NCBI RefSeq assembly: GCF_003143935.1
Contig: NZ_QFRX01000001.1
Span: forward strand, 4,629,201-4,693,200
Direction: 5' to 3'
Origin: Streptomyces sp. Act143
Lineage (GTDB): Bacteria > Actinomycetota > Actinomycetes > Streptomycetales > Streptomycetaceae
Length of the DNA: 64,000 nucleotides
The notes beneath the pieces are model-generated. The model saw only the letters and a list, made by a program, of their open reading frames with translations. It searched no databases and was not told the origin of the DNA. Positions 1 to 8,388 of the stretch are shown piece after piece. Every line of letters begins with the position of its first letter. Positions within the stretch are counted from its first letter, which is position 1. A program made the position numbers and the translations under genes.

Positions 1-267
1 AAGACCATCACCGTCACCGGCAAGCTCTCCCGCGCCAACTGGGAGGACAACCAGTACCACGGGTACACCAACCAGCCGGTGAAGCTGCAGTTCCGCAAGA
101 AGGGCTCCACCACCTACACCACGGTGAAGACGATCAAGACCAACTCGACGGGCAACCTCAAGACCACCGTCACCGCCGCCACCGACGGCTACTTCCGCTA
201 CGCCTTCGCGGGCACCACGACCACCCCGGCCGTCAACGCCGCGGGTGACTTCGTCGACGTGCAGTAA
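1..267 (+). CDS. Secreted beta-rich protein, C-terminal fragment
   Basis: The frame is open from the first base, so the gene starts outside the window and 88 residues are visible. They alternate Thr/Lys/Val-rich strands with short turns (VKLQFRKKG, TTVKTIKTNS, GYFRYAFAG), as in the Ig-like or beta-sandwich C-terminal modules of Streptomyces exported proteins. There is no membrane segment or sorting motif at the end (DFVDVQ). A strong terminator follows 21 bases after the stop. The function of the missing N-terminus cannot be read. Confidence 0.7.
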   Translation, partial: KTITVTGKLSRANWEDNQYHGYTNQPVKLQFRKKGSTTYTTVKTIKTNSTGNLKTTVTAATDGYFRYAFAGTTTTPAVNAAGDFVDVQ

Positions 268-288
268 GCCCCACCAAGCACCATCCGT

Positions 289-321
289 ACGCCGGTCCCA
301 GATGCCATCTGGGACCGGCGT
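289..321 (+). terminator. Rho-independent-type hairpin
   Basis: A perfect 16-bp inverted repeat (289-304 with 306-321) and an almost absent loop directly follow the secreted-protein gene. There is no clear T-run, which is common in Streptomyces terminators. Confidence 0.8.
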
Positions 322-324
322 TCG

Positions 325-531
325 CGTTATCGCTCTTGACCGTCGAGGGCGAGGATCCATGCGAAAGCTTCTGCACTGCCCAACCCGCGCATCGAAGAAT
401 TCAACACGCCTTCCGGGAAGGCCCGTTGGCTCGAAGACCAGCATCCAGCCATCCATCACGACGTGGGCAAAACGACCAAGCAGCCCGACTCCATCGGAAC
501 ACTTGATCGCCTCAAAGCCCACAAAGGTCAC
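325..531 (-). other. Possible gene remnant in sparse region
   Basis: Reading the minus strand from a GTG at 531, preceded by a purine-rich GGGGGA, gives a protein-like stretch starting VTFVGFEAIKCSDG and continuing through RFAHVVMDGWMLVFE. It has hydrophobic/charged alternation, unlike the low-complexity shadows elsewhere. The frame does not stop before running into the terminator and then antisense to the secreted-protein gene, so it has no proper 3' end. Third-position GC is lower than in the neighbours. I do not recognise the family. It may be a decayed gene or chance. The remaining bases 532-760 hold nothing I can support. Confidence 0.25.
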
Positions 532-760
532 ATAACTTCCCCCGCTCGTACCGGAACCCGGTTTCCCGCGCTGCGGTGAAAGGGGCGCCCTTTCCGAAGG
601 ACCACGACGGTGAAAGGACCCCACCAAGCCCCACCCCTCCCGCCCGCGGCAGCCGCTCACCCGCTCGGGTGAACATCACCAACTGGGCTGGATTTCGGGC
701 CGGTTGCTTGCTCTACGCTCGCCGCAGCAGCACAGGGCAACACAACCGCAGACATGCAAC

Positions 761-796
761 GGCCCTCGCCGGGACTGGCATCCCGATGCGAGGGCC
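761..796 (+). promoter_or_regulatory. Leader hairpin before winged-helix gene
   Basis: An interrupted stem (GGCCCTCGC 761-769 with GCGAGGGCC 788-796, and an inner CGGGA/TCCCG pair with a 6-base loop) lies immediately upstream of the ribosome binding site at 805-816. It could terminate upstream transcription or act in the leader of the next gene. Confidence 0.5.
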
Positions 797-825
797 TGAC
801 CACCAAGGAAGAAGAGACCTTCCCG

Positions 826-1533
826 ATGGACACCCGAAACCCTAGCGCGCCCTCCCGCGCCCAGTCCCGTACCACGGGCAAAAATCACCCCCATTCCGGC
901 GGTCTCATCCACGAGAACACCCGCCACACCGCCCGCTTCACCGTGATCGGCAACCCCCTCGCCCAGCACCCGGACCTGTCACTGGTCGCGATCGGACTCG
1001 CCACCCACATCCAGTCGCTGCCCAAGGGCGCGCAGGTGTGCATCAAGAGCCTCACGGCCCGCTTCAAGGAGGGGTCGACCCGGATCGCCGGCGCGATGCG
1101 GGAGTTGAAGACCCACGGCTATCTGCGCCGCGAGGTGGAACGCGTCTCCGGCGGCCGGGTCATCAGCCGCACGATCTCCTGCAACCAGCCCGGTGCCCGA
1201 CGCGACCGCACCCACACCGAGCCCGCCCCGCCGAAAAAGCCCCACCTGGCCCCGGGAGTCGCCGCCTGGCTGGAGCGTGAGGTCCCCGCCACGCTCGTAC
1301 GGGAAGCCCTGACCCGGGACCTCCCACCCGAGCCCCTGCACCGCCCCGCGGCTCTCCTGGCGCACCGCCTGGCGGCCCAGCTACCGCCCCTGCCACCGCC
1401 GTACCGCGCCCCCGCACCGAAACCGGCCGGCCCGCACCCATGGCAGGAGTGCCCCGGCTGCCACCACCCGTTCCGCGCCCCCGCCCCAGGCCGCTGCCGC
1501 GGCTGCCGAACCGATCTCCCGGAAGCCACTTAG
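826..1533 (+). CDS. Winged-helix DNA-binding protein with C-terminal zinc ribbon
   Basis: The product is 235 residues. ATG 826 is chosen because the ribosome binding site AAGGAAGAAGAG lies 9 bases upstream; an upstream in-frame start at 754 would place the leader hairpin inside the gene. Residues about 28-120 look like the winged-helix domain of actinobacterial replication/regulatory HTH proteins: a stretch beginning HTARFTVIGN, a helix pair around LTARFKEGSTRIAGAMREL, then a wing GYLRREVERVSGGRVISR. A Pro-rich linker leads to a four-cysteine motif (C209, C212, C224, C227) fitting a small zinc ribbon. The family often occurs in accessory regions. Target unknown. Confidence 0.65.
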   Translation: MDTRNPSAPSRAQSRTTGKNHPHSGGLIHENTRHTARFTVIGNPLAQHPDLSLVAIGLATHIQSLPKGAQVCIKSLTARFKEGSTRIAGAMRELKTHGYLRREVERVSGGRVISRTISCNQPGARRDRTHTEPAPPKKPHLAPGVAAWLEREVPATLVREALTRDLPPEPLHRPAALLAHRLAAQLPPLPPPYRAPAPKPAGPHPWQECPGCHHPFRAPAPGRCRGCRTDLPEAT

Positions 1534-1585
1534 CATGAGAGCGACGATCCTTGCCCCTGGGCACAGACGACGAGGAGCGAGCGCC

Positions 1586-2179
1586 ATGACCATCGCCCCG
1601 GACCACGCGCGGCAGGGCGCTTCCCACCTGTACCGGGCCATGCGGAACTTCCTACAGTCCGTGGACGACACGCTGCCCGGGAAGTTCGAGATCACCAAGG
1701 AAGGGATCGTCCACGACATGATGTCGCCGGGAGGGCCTCACGAGGTCACGGCTGCCCACATCAGCCGCCGCCTGGAAAAGATCATGCCGGACGAGCTGCT
1801 GGCCCACACCGGCGCACCTGACGTCGAGGACGAGCCCGAGGGCATCATGCGCCATCCCGACGTGATGGTGCTCGCATGGGCCGACCTGAACGTCCAGGGT
1901 TCGATCGACCCTCACACGCTCATCGCCGCCATCGAAGTGGTCTCCAAGTCCAACCCGAACAACGACTGGGTCACCAAGATGCGCGACTACCCCCTCATGG
2001 GCGTCCCCATCTACGTGATCTTCGACCCTCGTACGGGCGAGGGCGCCGTCCTCACCGACATCCACTCCACCCCCGACGGCCCGCGCTACGCGACCCGCAA
2101 GGACTTCGTCTACGGCGAGGACGTCACCATCGGCGACTGGACGATCCCGACCGAGGGCCTGCCCCGCTACGAGAGCTGA
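1586..2179 (+). CDS. Uma2-family (DUF820) putative restriction-endonuclease-fold protein
   Basis: The product is 197 residues. ATG 1586 follows GAGGAGCGAGCGCC, a good ribosome binding site, so it is preferred over an upstream in-frame start at 1535. The Uma2 signature is present in order: PDVMVL (D92), EVVSKSN (E117, K121), K131 and GVPIYVIFDP near residues 139-148, matching the PD-(D/E)XK-like core. Streptomyces genomes carry many dispersed copies. No partner methylase or toxin gene lies next to it, and its cellular role is not established. It ends 10 bases from the convergent DUF3027 gene. Confidence 0.8.
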   Translation: MTIAPDHARQGASHLYRAMRNFLQSVDDTLPGKFEITKEGIVHDMMSPGGPHEVTAAHISRRLEKIMPDELLAHTGAPDVEDEPEGIMRHPDVMVLAWADLNVQGSIDPHTLIAAIEVVSKSNPNNDWVTKMRDYPLMGVPIYVIFDPRTGEGAVLTDIHSTPDGPRYATRKDFVYGEDVTIGDWTIPTEGLPRYES

Positions 2180-2189
2180 ACCGACCTCC

Positions 2190-3116
2190 CTACGAGTGGC
2201 CCAGGTCCGCCGACGCCTCGTCGGAGACGTCCGGTACCGAGCCCGAGTCGGGCGCCGGGCGGAGCGGGAACGTGTCCACCTTCGTCTCGTCGATCACCGG
2301 GGGCGCCGGGCGGGGCGGCTTCGGCATGACCGCCGCCTCCGAGTGGCCGCCGCAGCCGTAGGCGAGGGACACCACCCTGCCGTCCGCGGGTGCGAACTCG
2401 TTGGCGCAGACGCCGAAGGCCTGGCCGAGGGAGCCGCCGATGGGGGTCAGGAAGCCGCAGCTGACGCAGGTCGCGGGGGCCGCCTGGGCCATGGGGGTCT
2501 TGGAGCCGAACGCCTCCTCCCAGCGGTCCGCGGCGCTGTGCAGGCCGTAGCGGGACAGGACCCGGGCGCGGCGCAGGCCCAGTTCCTCCGCGACCGCGGC
2601 GATCGTGCCGCGCGACGGGGCCATCGGGAGGTTCGACGGGGTGCCCGCGGTCATCTCCGCGTCCTCCGCCTCCACCAGCTCCGCCATCTCCTCGGAGACC
2701 GCCGAGCTCGGGACCGGCTCGTCCTCGCCCGAGTAGCCGGGCTCCAGGCGGAGGTCGTCGGCGTCGGTCGGGAGCAGGTCGCCCGGGCCCATGTCACCGG
2801 GGCGCAGGCGCTCGCTCCACGGGACCCACTCGGGGGCGAGGAGCGCGTCCGGACCGGGGAGCAGGACCACCTCGTCGAGGGTGACGATCTTCGCGCGTGA
2901 CGCCCGCGCCACCGTGACCGCCCAGCGCCAGCCCCGGTAGCCGAGTTCCTTGCACTCGAAGAAGTGCGTCACGACGCGGTCGCCCTCGGAGACCATGCCC
3001 GCGTGCTCCCCGACCACGCCGGGAGCCGCCGCCTCCTCGGCTGCGGTGCGGGCGAGGTCGACGGCCTCGGCGCACAGGCGGTCGGGGGTGCGGCTTCGCG
3101 TGGTCGCTGCGCTCAC
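2190..3116 (-). CDS. DUF3027 family protein
   Basis: The product is 308 residues. GTG 3116 is chosen: GGAGAGAAGC lies just upstream, and a start at 3242 would add an Arg/Pro-rich non-conserved tail. Features of the actinobacterial DUF3027 family are a long acidic middle (residues about 130-190), a helix-turn-helix-like segment RGTIAAVAEELGLRRARVLSRYGL, and a C-terminal cluster with CVSC, a later Cys and CGGHSE that could bind metal. The family is conserved in actinomycetes beside an MFS gene and a DUF2771 lipoprotein, as here, but has no assigned function. The gene diverges from the MFS gene. Confidence 0.8.
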   Translation of the reverse strand: MSAATTRSRTPDRLCAEAVDLARTAAEEAAAPGVVGEHAGMVSEGDRVVTHFFECKELGYRGWRWAVTVARASRAKIVTLDEVVLLPGPDALLAPEWVPWSERLRPGDMGPGDLLPTDADDLRLEPGYSGEDEPVPSSAVSEEMAELVEAEDAEMTAGTPSNLPMAPSRGTIAAVAEELGLRRARVLSRYGLHSAADRWEEAFGSKTPMAQAAPATCVSCGFLTPIGGSLGQAFGVCANEFAPADGRVVSLAYGCGGHSEAAVMPKPPRPAPPVIDETKVDTFPLRPAPDSGSVPDVSDEASADLGHS

Positions 3117-3411
3117 AGGTATCGCTTCTCTCCTACGCCGTCTCTCTGGTGCGCCTGCCTGAAAGCGCGGTGGGGCGGACGGAGCGGACCAGGGGGCCGC
3201 GTCGACGTCCGCGCCCGCTCGCACTCGGGCGCACCTGTCCATCCATTCTGCGGGATGGCTGAGATACGCACGCTACCTGCTCGCGTGCGTCCGGCCTACA
3301 CCGACGGGACGTTTACCCCCACCCGTCCGACTCGGCACACCGGGAAAGCACCTCACGAAAGCACGGACATACGCGCGGTAACCGCACTACGAGGGCCTCA
3401 GTCGGGGCACT

Positions 3412-4818
3412 ATGAACGTCGTGGCAGCCGCTAAGACGCCCCAAGGGGCCACCGGGATCAAGGGCACCGGCAGAACGCGGGGTTCCCTGCGTTCCGTCGG
3501 GCGTGCCCTGCACTTCCCGGTGTCCGGTCCCGCCCGCGGTATCCGCAAGGCCACGCACGCGCACGGCGCCGGCGAGTCCGGCCTCGGCAAACTGATCGAG
3601 CTGCACGGCGTCAACGGCGCGGGCGATGTGATGATCACCGTCGCGCTCGCCTCCACCGTCTTCTTCTCCGTCCCCACCGACGAGGCCCGCGGCCGGGTCG
3701 CCCTCTACCTCGCCATCACGATGGCGCCCTTCACCGTCCTCGCCCCCGTCATCGGCCCCCTTCTCGACCGCCTGCCGCACGGCCGCCGCGCCGCGATGGC
3801 CGGCGCCATGCTCGCCCGGGCGCTCCTGGCCCTGGTGCTGTCCGGGGCCGTCGCCTCCGGCAGCCTGGAGATGTACCCGGCGGCGCTCGGCGTGCTCGTC
3901 GCCTCCAAGGCGTACGGGGTGGTGCGAAGCGCCGTCGTGCCCCGGCTGCTGCCGCCCCGGTTCTCCCTGGTCAAGGCCAACTCGCGGGTCACGCTCGGCG
4001 GGCTCCTGGCCACCGGTGTCGCCGCGCCGGTCGGCGCCGGGCTCCAGGCGATAGGGCCCCGCTGGCCGCTCTACGGCGCCTTTGTGATCTTCATCGCGGG
4101 CACCTTCCTGTCCTTCACGCTGCCGCCGAAGGTCGACTCCGCCAAGGGCGAGGACGTGGCGCTGCTCGCCGCCGACGAGGAGCACCTGCACGGCCCGCAC
4201 CTCCGGCCGGTCAAGCGCCCGGGGCTGCGGACCGTCGGCATCGCCGTCACCCACGCCCTCGGCGCCAACGCCGCCCTGCGCTGGCTGTCGGGCTTCCTGA
4301 CCTTCTTCCTCGCCTTCCTGCTGCGCGAGCACCCGCTGACCGGGGAGAGCGCGGCCGTCTCGCTGGGGATCGTGGCCGTCTCGGCCGGTGCGGGCAACGC
4401 GCTCGGCACGGCGGTCGGCGCCGGCCTGCGCTCCCGCGCGCCGGAGATCATCATCGTGACGGTGCTCGCGGTCGTGCTGGGCACGGCGGTCACGGCGGCT
4501 ATCTTCTTCGGCGCGTTCCTCGTCGCCGTGCTCACCGCGATCGCCGGGTTCTCCCTGGCCCTCGCCAAGCTGTCCCTGGACGCGCTGATCCAGCGGGACG
4601 TGCCCGAACAAGTGCGCACCTCGGCGTTCGCCCGCTCGGAGACGATGCTCCAGATGTCCTGGGTGTTCGGCGGCGCGGTCGGCATCGTGATGCCCCTCAA
4701 CGGCACGCTGGGCCTGGCGGTGGCCGCCGCGGTCATCGCCGTGGGGTGGCTGACGACGGTGAAGGGGCTCCTCGGGTCGGCCCGCCACGGGGGCGCTCCG
4801 CGCACGCGCGTGGCGTAA
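3412..4818 (+). CDS. MFS transporter
   Basis: The product is 468 residues with about ten to twelve hydrophobic helices from residue 65 on (for example near 100-120, 130-160, 195-230 and 280-450). The inter-helix loop RLPHGRRAAMAG matches the MFS A-like motif. A 60-residue hydrophilic N-terminus precedes the first helix. It diverges from the DUF3027 gene and is followed 62 bases later by the DUF2771 lipoprotein gene, an arrangement conserved in Streptomyces. No substrate can be inferred. Confidence 0.85.
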   Translation: MNVVAAAKTPQGATGIKGTGRTRGSLRSVGRALHFPVSGPARGIRKATHAHGAGESGLGKLIELHGVNGAGDVMITVALASTVFFSVPTDEARGRVALYLAITMAPFTVLAPVIGPLLDRLPHGRRAAMAGAMLARALLALVLSGAVASGSLEMYPAALGVLVASKAYGVVRSAVVPRLLPPRFSLVKANSRVTLGGLLATGVAAPVGAGLQAIGPRWPLYGAFVIFIAGTFLSFTLPPKVDSAKGEDVALLAADEEHLHGPHLRPVKRPGLRTVGIAVTHALGANAALRWLSGFLTFFLAFLLREHPLTGESAAVSLGIVAVSAGAGNALGTAVGAGLRSRAPEIIIVTVLAVVLGTAVTAAIFFGAFLVAVLTAIAGFSLALAKLSLDALIQRDVPEQVRTSAFARSETMLQMSWVFGGAVGIVMPLNGTLGLAVAAAVIAVGWLTTVKGLLGSARHGGAPRTRVA

Positions 4819-4880
4819 CGAACAGGGCACGCCGTACCCCGCATAAAGAGACTGCTGCACCTGCCCGATAGCCTTCGGCC

Positions 4881-5384
4881 ATGACCACGATGCAAGCCGC
4901 TGTGCGACGCCGCCGCGCCGTCGCTGTCGCCGGCGCCGTTTCCGCCGGACTGCTCGTCCTGTCGGCCTGTGACAAGCCGACGCCGCGCGCGACCGTGACG
5001 GTCGGCAAGAACTCCATCAGCGCCGAGGCCACCTGCTACGAGGACGGAGACAACCTCGGCCAGCAGAAGGCCACCAAGTGCGCCCTGAAGAAGGCGTCCG
5101 ACTCGATCGACGTCGCCCAGAGCGAGACCCTCCGCATCGGCGTCGACCCGGAGATCGCGGACACCGGCTGGGCGCTGTGGATCAACGGCCAGCAGGTCAC
5201 GACGGTCTACAAGAAGACGTACTACTCCTTCCAGGGCGTCGACCTCTTCGCCGACCAGCAGGGCCAGGCCGCGCCGAAGACGCTGTACATCAGCATCGTC
5301 GAGCAGGACAAGCCCGGGGCCGCGGGCACCAGCAAGGAGTTCAACGGCGTCTGGAACTTCAAGCTCGTCAACGCCGACGCGTGA
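4881..5384 (+). CDS. DUF2771 family lipoprotein
   Basis: The product is 167 residues. A basic N-terminus (RRRR at 9-12), a hydrophobic segment and the lipobox LSAC (Cys30) predict lipidation and an extracytoplasmic location. The mature part is small and polar with two cysteines (ATCYED and TKCALK), which could form a disulfide. It matches the DUF2771 family, whose function is unknown. It ends 10 bases before mqnB, so it may be cotranscribed with the menaquinone genes. Confidence 0.85.
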   Translation: MTTMQAAVRRRRAVAVAGAVSAGLLVLSACDKPTPRATVTVGKNSISAEATCYEDGDNLGQQKATKCALKKASDSIDVAQSETLRIGVDPEIADTGWALWINGQQVTTVYKKTYYSFQGVDLFADQQGQAAPKTLYISIVEQDKPGAAGTSKEFNGVWNFKLVNADA

Positions 5385-5394
5385 CGCTCCGCCG

Positions 5395-6039
5395 ATGCGC
5401 ATCCTCGTAGCCACCGCGGTCCCGGTCGAACGGGACGCGGTGGCTCGCGCGTTGTCGGGGACGGGCGTCGAGGCGGAGGTGATCGCCGCCGGGGTGGGCC
5501 CCGCCCTCGCCGCCGCGGCCACGGCCACGGCCCTCGCCGCGGCCCCGTACGGCCTCGTCGTCTCCGCGGGGATCGCCGGCGGGTTCCAGCCGGACGCGCC
5601 CGTGGGCTCGCTCGTCGTCGCCGACGAGATCACCGCGGCCGATCTGGGCGCCGAGACGGCCGACGGGTTCCTGCCGGTCACCGAGCTCGGCTTCGGGACC
5701 GTCACCCACCGTCCGCCGGAAACACTCGTACGAGATGCCGTCGGCGCCACCGGCGCCCGCGCCGGAGCGGTGCTCACCGTCTCGACCGTGACCGGCACCG
5801 CCGCCCGCGCCGCCCTCCTGAAGGGCCGTCACCCCACCGCGCTCGCCGAGGCAATGGAGGGCTTCGGGGTCGCCGAGGCCGCCGCGCTGCACGGGGTGCC
5901 CGTGCTGGAGGTCCGGGCCGTCTCCAATCCCGTCGGCCCGCGTGACCGTGCCGCCTGGCGGATCGGTGAGGCGCTGGCGGCCCTGACCGAGGGCTTCGGG
6001 AAGCTCGCACCCGTTCTGGAAGGCTGGAAGCCGGCATGA
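5395..6039 (+). CDS. mqnB: Futalosine hydrolase
   Basis: The product is 214 residues, the usual MqnB size. It removes hypoxanthine (or adenine) from futalosine in the alternative menaquinone pathway. It belongs to the purine nucleoside phosphorylase/MTAN fold: N-terminal MRILVATAVPVERDAV, a Gly-rich GLVVSAGIAGGF near residues 50-60, and the late EAMEGFGVAEAAALHGVPVLEVRAVSN, which carries the purine/ribose-binding Glu region. Its stop overlaps the mqnD start (ATGA at 6036-6039), so the two are translationally coupled. Confidence 0.93.
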   Translation: MRILVATAVPVERDAVARALSGTGVEAEVIAAGVGPALAAAATATALAAAPYGLVVSAGIAGGFQPDAPVGSLVVADEITAADLGAETADGFLPVTELGFGTVTHRPPETLVRDAVGATGARAGAVLTVSTVTGTAARAALLKGRHPTALAEAMEGFGVAEAAALHGVPVLEVRAVSNPVGPRDRAAWRIGEALAALTEGFGKLAPVLEGWKPA

Positions 6040-6875
6040 GGCTCGACATCGCTTACTCCCCCTGCCCCAACGACACCTTCGTCTTCGACGCCCTGGCGCA
6101 CGGCCGGGTCGCGGACGCGCCCGAGCTCGACGTCACCTTCGCGGACATCGACCTCACCAACGGCATGGCCGAGCGCGGTGAGCTGGATGTCCTGAAAGTG
6201 TCGTACGCCGTGCTGCCGTACGTCCTCGACACGTATGCGCTGCTGCCCTGCGGGGGTGCGCTGGGGCGGGGCTGCGGGCCGCTGGTGCTGACCCGGGAGG
6301 CGGGGGCCGACCTCACGGGCCGGACCGTCGCCGTGCCCAGCGAGCGGTCGACGGCGTATCTGCTGTTCCGGCTGTGGGCGGCGGACGTCGTCCCGGGCGG
6401 GGTCGGCGAGATCGTCGTCATGCCGTTCCACGAGATCATGCCGGCCGTGCGGGACGGGAAGGTCGACGCCGGACTCGTCATCCACGAGGCGCGCTTCACG
6501 TACCAGAACTACGGGCTGCACAAGCTCGCCGACATGGGCGAGCACTGGGAGGACACCACCGGGCTGCCCATTCCGCTGGGCGCGATCATCGCCAAGCGGT
6601 CGCTGGGGGCGGAGACGCTGACGCGGCTCGCCGACTCCATCCGTGCCTCCGTGCGGGCCGCCTGGGACGAGCCCGAGGTGTCCCGTCCGTACGTCATGGA
6701 GCACGCCCAGGAGATGGACCCGGCCGTCGCCGACCAGCACATCGGGCTGTACGTCAACGAGTTCACGGCGGATCTCGGCGCGGACGGCTACGCCGCGGTC
6801 AGGGGCCTGCTGACCCGCGCGGCGGCCGAGGGACTGGTGCCGCCCCTCGGCCCGGGCGCGCTGGAATTCCCCTAG
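6036..6875 (+). CDS. mqnD: 1,4-dihydroxy-6-naphthoate synthase
   Basis: The product is 279 residues. It acts late in the futalosine menaquinone pathway, turning cyclic dehypoxanthinyl futalosine into 1,4-dihydroxy-6-naphthoate. The start MRLDIAYSPCPNDTFVFDAL with the SPCPND motif, the segment KVSYAVLP and DAGLVIHEARFTYQNYGL are typical of MqnA/MqnD periplasmic-binding-protein folds. It is coupled to mqnB by a 4-base overlap. mqnA, mqnC and mqnE are not in this window; the pathway genes are known to be scattered in Streptomyces. The next gene converges over a short tandem repeat. Confidence 0.93.
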   Translation: MRLDIAYSPCPNDTFVFDALAHGRVADAPELDVTFADIDLTNGMAERGELDVLKVSYAVLPYVLDTYALLPCGGALGRGCGPLVLTREAGADLTGRTVAVPSERSTAYLLFRLWAADVVPGGVGEIVVMPFHEIMPAVRDGKVDAGLVIHEARFTYQNYGLHKLADMGEHWEDTTGLPIPLGAIIAKRSLGAETLTRLADSIRASVRAAWDEPEVSRPYVMEHAQEMDPAVADQHIGLYVNEFTADLGADGYAAVRGLLTRAAAEGLVPPLGPGALEFP

Positions 6876-6895
6876 AAATCCAGGAGTTCTCTACA

Positions 6896-6940
6896 GGTTC
6901 CCGAACGCCCGGTTCCCGAACGCCCGGTTCCCGAACGTCC
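6896..6940. repeat. Three tandem 15-bp repeats between convergent genes
   Basis: The unit GGTTCCCGAACGCCC occurs at 6896-6910 and 6911-6925, and with one change at 6926-6940. Each unit contains the near-palindrome GTTC-CC-GAAC. The array fills the space between the stops of mqnD and the convergent cold-shock gene, and its last base coincides with that gene's final base. Confidence 0.9.
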
Positions 6941-7323
6941 TAAACGTCGAGCTGGTCGGCGACCGCCCGCAGCAGACCGGCGATCTTCTTGCCGGCGGCC
7001 TTGTCGGGGTAACGGCCCCTTTCCAGCATCGGCGTGATGTTCTCCAGGAGGGTCGTCAAATCCTGGACGATGGAGGCCAGTTCGTCCGGCTTCTTCCGGG
7101 TGGCCGCCGCGACCGACGGGGTCGGATCGAGGACGACGACCGAAAGGGCCTGGTCACCGCGTTGTCCGGCGACCACTCCGAACTCCACTCGCTGGCCCGG
7201 CTTCAGTGTCTCGACTCCGGCGGGGAGGACCGAGGAATGGACGAAGACGTCACCGCCGTCGTCGCGGGAGAGGAAGCCGAAGCCCTTCTCGCTGTTGAAC
7301 CACTTGACCTTGCCGGTAGGCAC
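6940..7323 (-). CDS. Cold-shock-domain protein with C-terminal extension
   Basis: The product is 127 residues. The start is GTG 7323 (VPTGKVKWFN), preceded by GAGGA, because residues upstream of it are not cold-shock-like. Residues 1-63 are a complete cold-shock domain with both RNA-binding motifs (KGFGFLSRDD and DVFVHSS). Unlike 67-residue Csp proteins, it carries about 60 extra residues rich in Leu and charged side chains (LASIVQDLTTLLENITPMLE), probably helical. It likely binds RNA or single-stranded DNA; the tail could mediate dimerisation or protein contacts. Confidence 0.88.
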   Translation of the reverse strand: MPTGKVKWFNSEKGFGFLSRDDGGDVFVHSSVLPAGVETLKPGQRVEFGVVAGQRGDQALSVVVLDPTPSVAAATRKKPDELASIVQDLTTLLENITPMLERGRYPDKAAGKKIAGLLRAVADQLDV

Positions 7324-7487
7324 GTCTGTTCCTCGTCCTCGTACTCGTCGGAAAACTGCTTCTGAAACGGCTCTTGATAGCACTGGGGCGGGTCGTCGGG
7401 ACCCGCCGGTACCAAGGCTAATGGTCTTCAGGCCGGTGACAAGACGTCGCCCGGTTGTTCCTTCGGGCAGGGAACTACCCTGGTCCG

Positions 7488-7739
7488 GTGCGTGACAAAA
7501 CCCAAACGAATTCCGCCGCGCCCGGTGACCGACTGATCCGTGCCGGTGCCATCGTGTTCTTCGTCGGCGCGGTGGCCACACTCGTCACCGTGGCCCCGCT
7601 GTTTTTCGGTACGACGCCCTTTCCGACGTACATGTTCGGACTGAGCATGCTCATGGGCGTCGGCTTCCTGATCGCCGGGGCGGGCGTGCTCCAGTCGGTC
7701 GCGGCGGGGCGGCGTCAGGCGCGGGCGGCCGAGAGGTAA
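7488..7739 (+). CDS. Small integral membrane protein
   Basis: The product is 83 residues from GTG 7488; the upstream in-frame start at 7455 would lie in the divergent promoter region. Two hydrophobic helices (residues about 17-40 and 47-67, the second Gly/Met-rich) are joined by a short loop, and the tail RRQARAAER is basic, so a cytoplasmic C-terminus is expected. No family function is recognised. The 3' end overlaps the convergent HAD gene by 25 bases. Confidence 0.65.
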   Translation: MRDKTQTNSAAPGDRLIRAGAIVFFVGAVATLVTVAPLFFGTTPFPTYMFGLSMLMGVGFLIAGAGVLQSVAAGRRQARAAER

Positions 7740-8350
7740 CCGGCCAGCCACTCCGGGAACTCCGTGAGGTCGGCCAGGACCACGTCCGCACCGGCCGCGG
7801 TCAGCTCCGCCGCGCTGCACGGGCCCGTCGGCACCGCCACCGACAGCGCCTCGGCGGTACGGGCTCCGCGCACGTCCCCGACGTGGTCACCGACGTACAC
7901 GCTCGCCCCGTGCTCGCGCAGGGCCACCGCCTTCTGCTCGGCCCACAGGTTGCCGATGACCGCGTCGGGCGCCATGCCCAGGTGCTCCATGTGCAGCTTG
8001 GCGTTGGGCTCCCACTTGGCGGTCACGACGACGGCCCGGCCGCCCGCCGCCCGCACGGCCGTGATCGCCTCCCGGGCGCCCGGCATCGCGAGGGTGCCGG
8101 CGATGGCGTACGCCGGGTAGAGCTCGCGGTAGAGATCGGCGACGGCCGGAACCTGCTCCGCGGGGAACCAGTGGGCCATCTCCTCCGTCAGCGGCGGCCC
8201 GAGCCGCGTCACCGCGAGGTCGGCGTCGATGTACGTCCCCGTCCGCTCGGCGAGCGCCACGTAGCAGGCGTGGATGCCCGGCCGGGAGTCGATGAGGGTC
8301 ATGTCGAGGTCGAAGCCGACGGTCGGGGCGGAGACGCGTGTAGATGCCAT
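7715..8350 (-). CDS. HAD-superfamily hydrolase
   Basis: The product is 211 residues from ATG 8350. Motif I is GFDLDMTLIDS (nucleophile Asp and acid/base Asp), motif II is VVTAKWEPN, and motif IV is VYVGDHVGDVRGARTA, so the phosphatase-type active site is complete. The helical cap between residues about 25 and 85 marks a class I (PGP/GMP-like) HAD enzyme. The substrate is unknown; phosphoglycolate or a nucleotide is possible. The 3' end overlaps the convergent small membrane gene. Confidence 0.85.
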   Translation of the reverse strand: MASTRVSAPTVGFDLDMTLIDSRPGIHACYVALAERTGTYIDADLAVTRLGPPLTEEMAHWFPAEQVPAVADLYRELYPAYAIAGTLAMPGAREAITAVRAAGGRAVVVTAKWEPNAKLHMEHLGMAPDAVIGNLWAEQKAVALREHGASVYVGDHVGDVRGARTAEALSVAVPTGPCSAAELTAAGADVVLADLTEFPEWLAGYLSAARA

Positions 8351-8388
8351 ATGGACCATTGTGCCCAGTCGCGGCGGTCGGCTCCCCG

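Noticed and set aside
1886..2361. Arg/His/Pro-rich ORF overlapping the Uma2 gene
   Set aside because: It is an out-of-frame shadow with no domain or ribosome binding site.
6896..6940. CRISPR array
   Set aside because: Units are contiguous, 15 bp long, without spacers.
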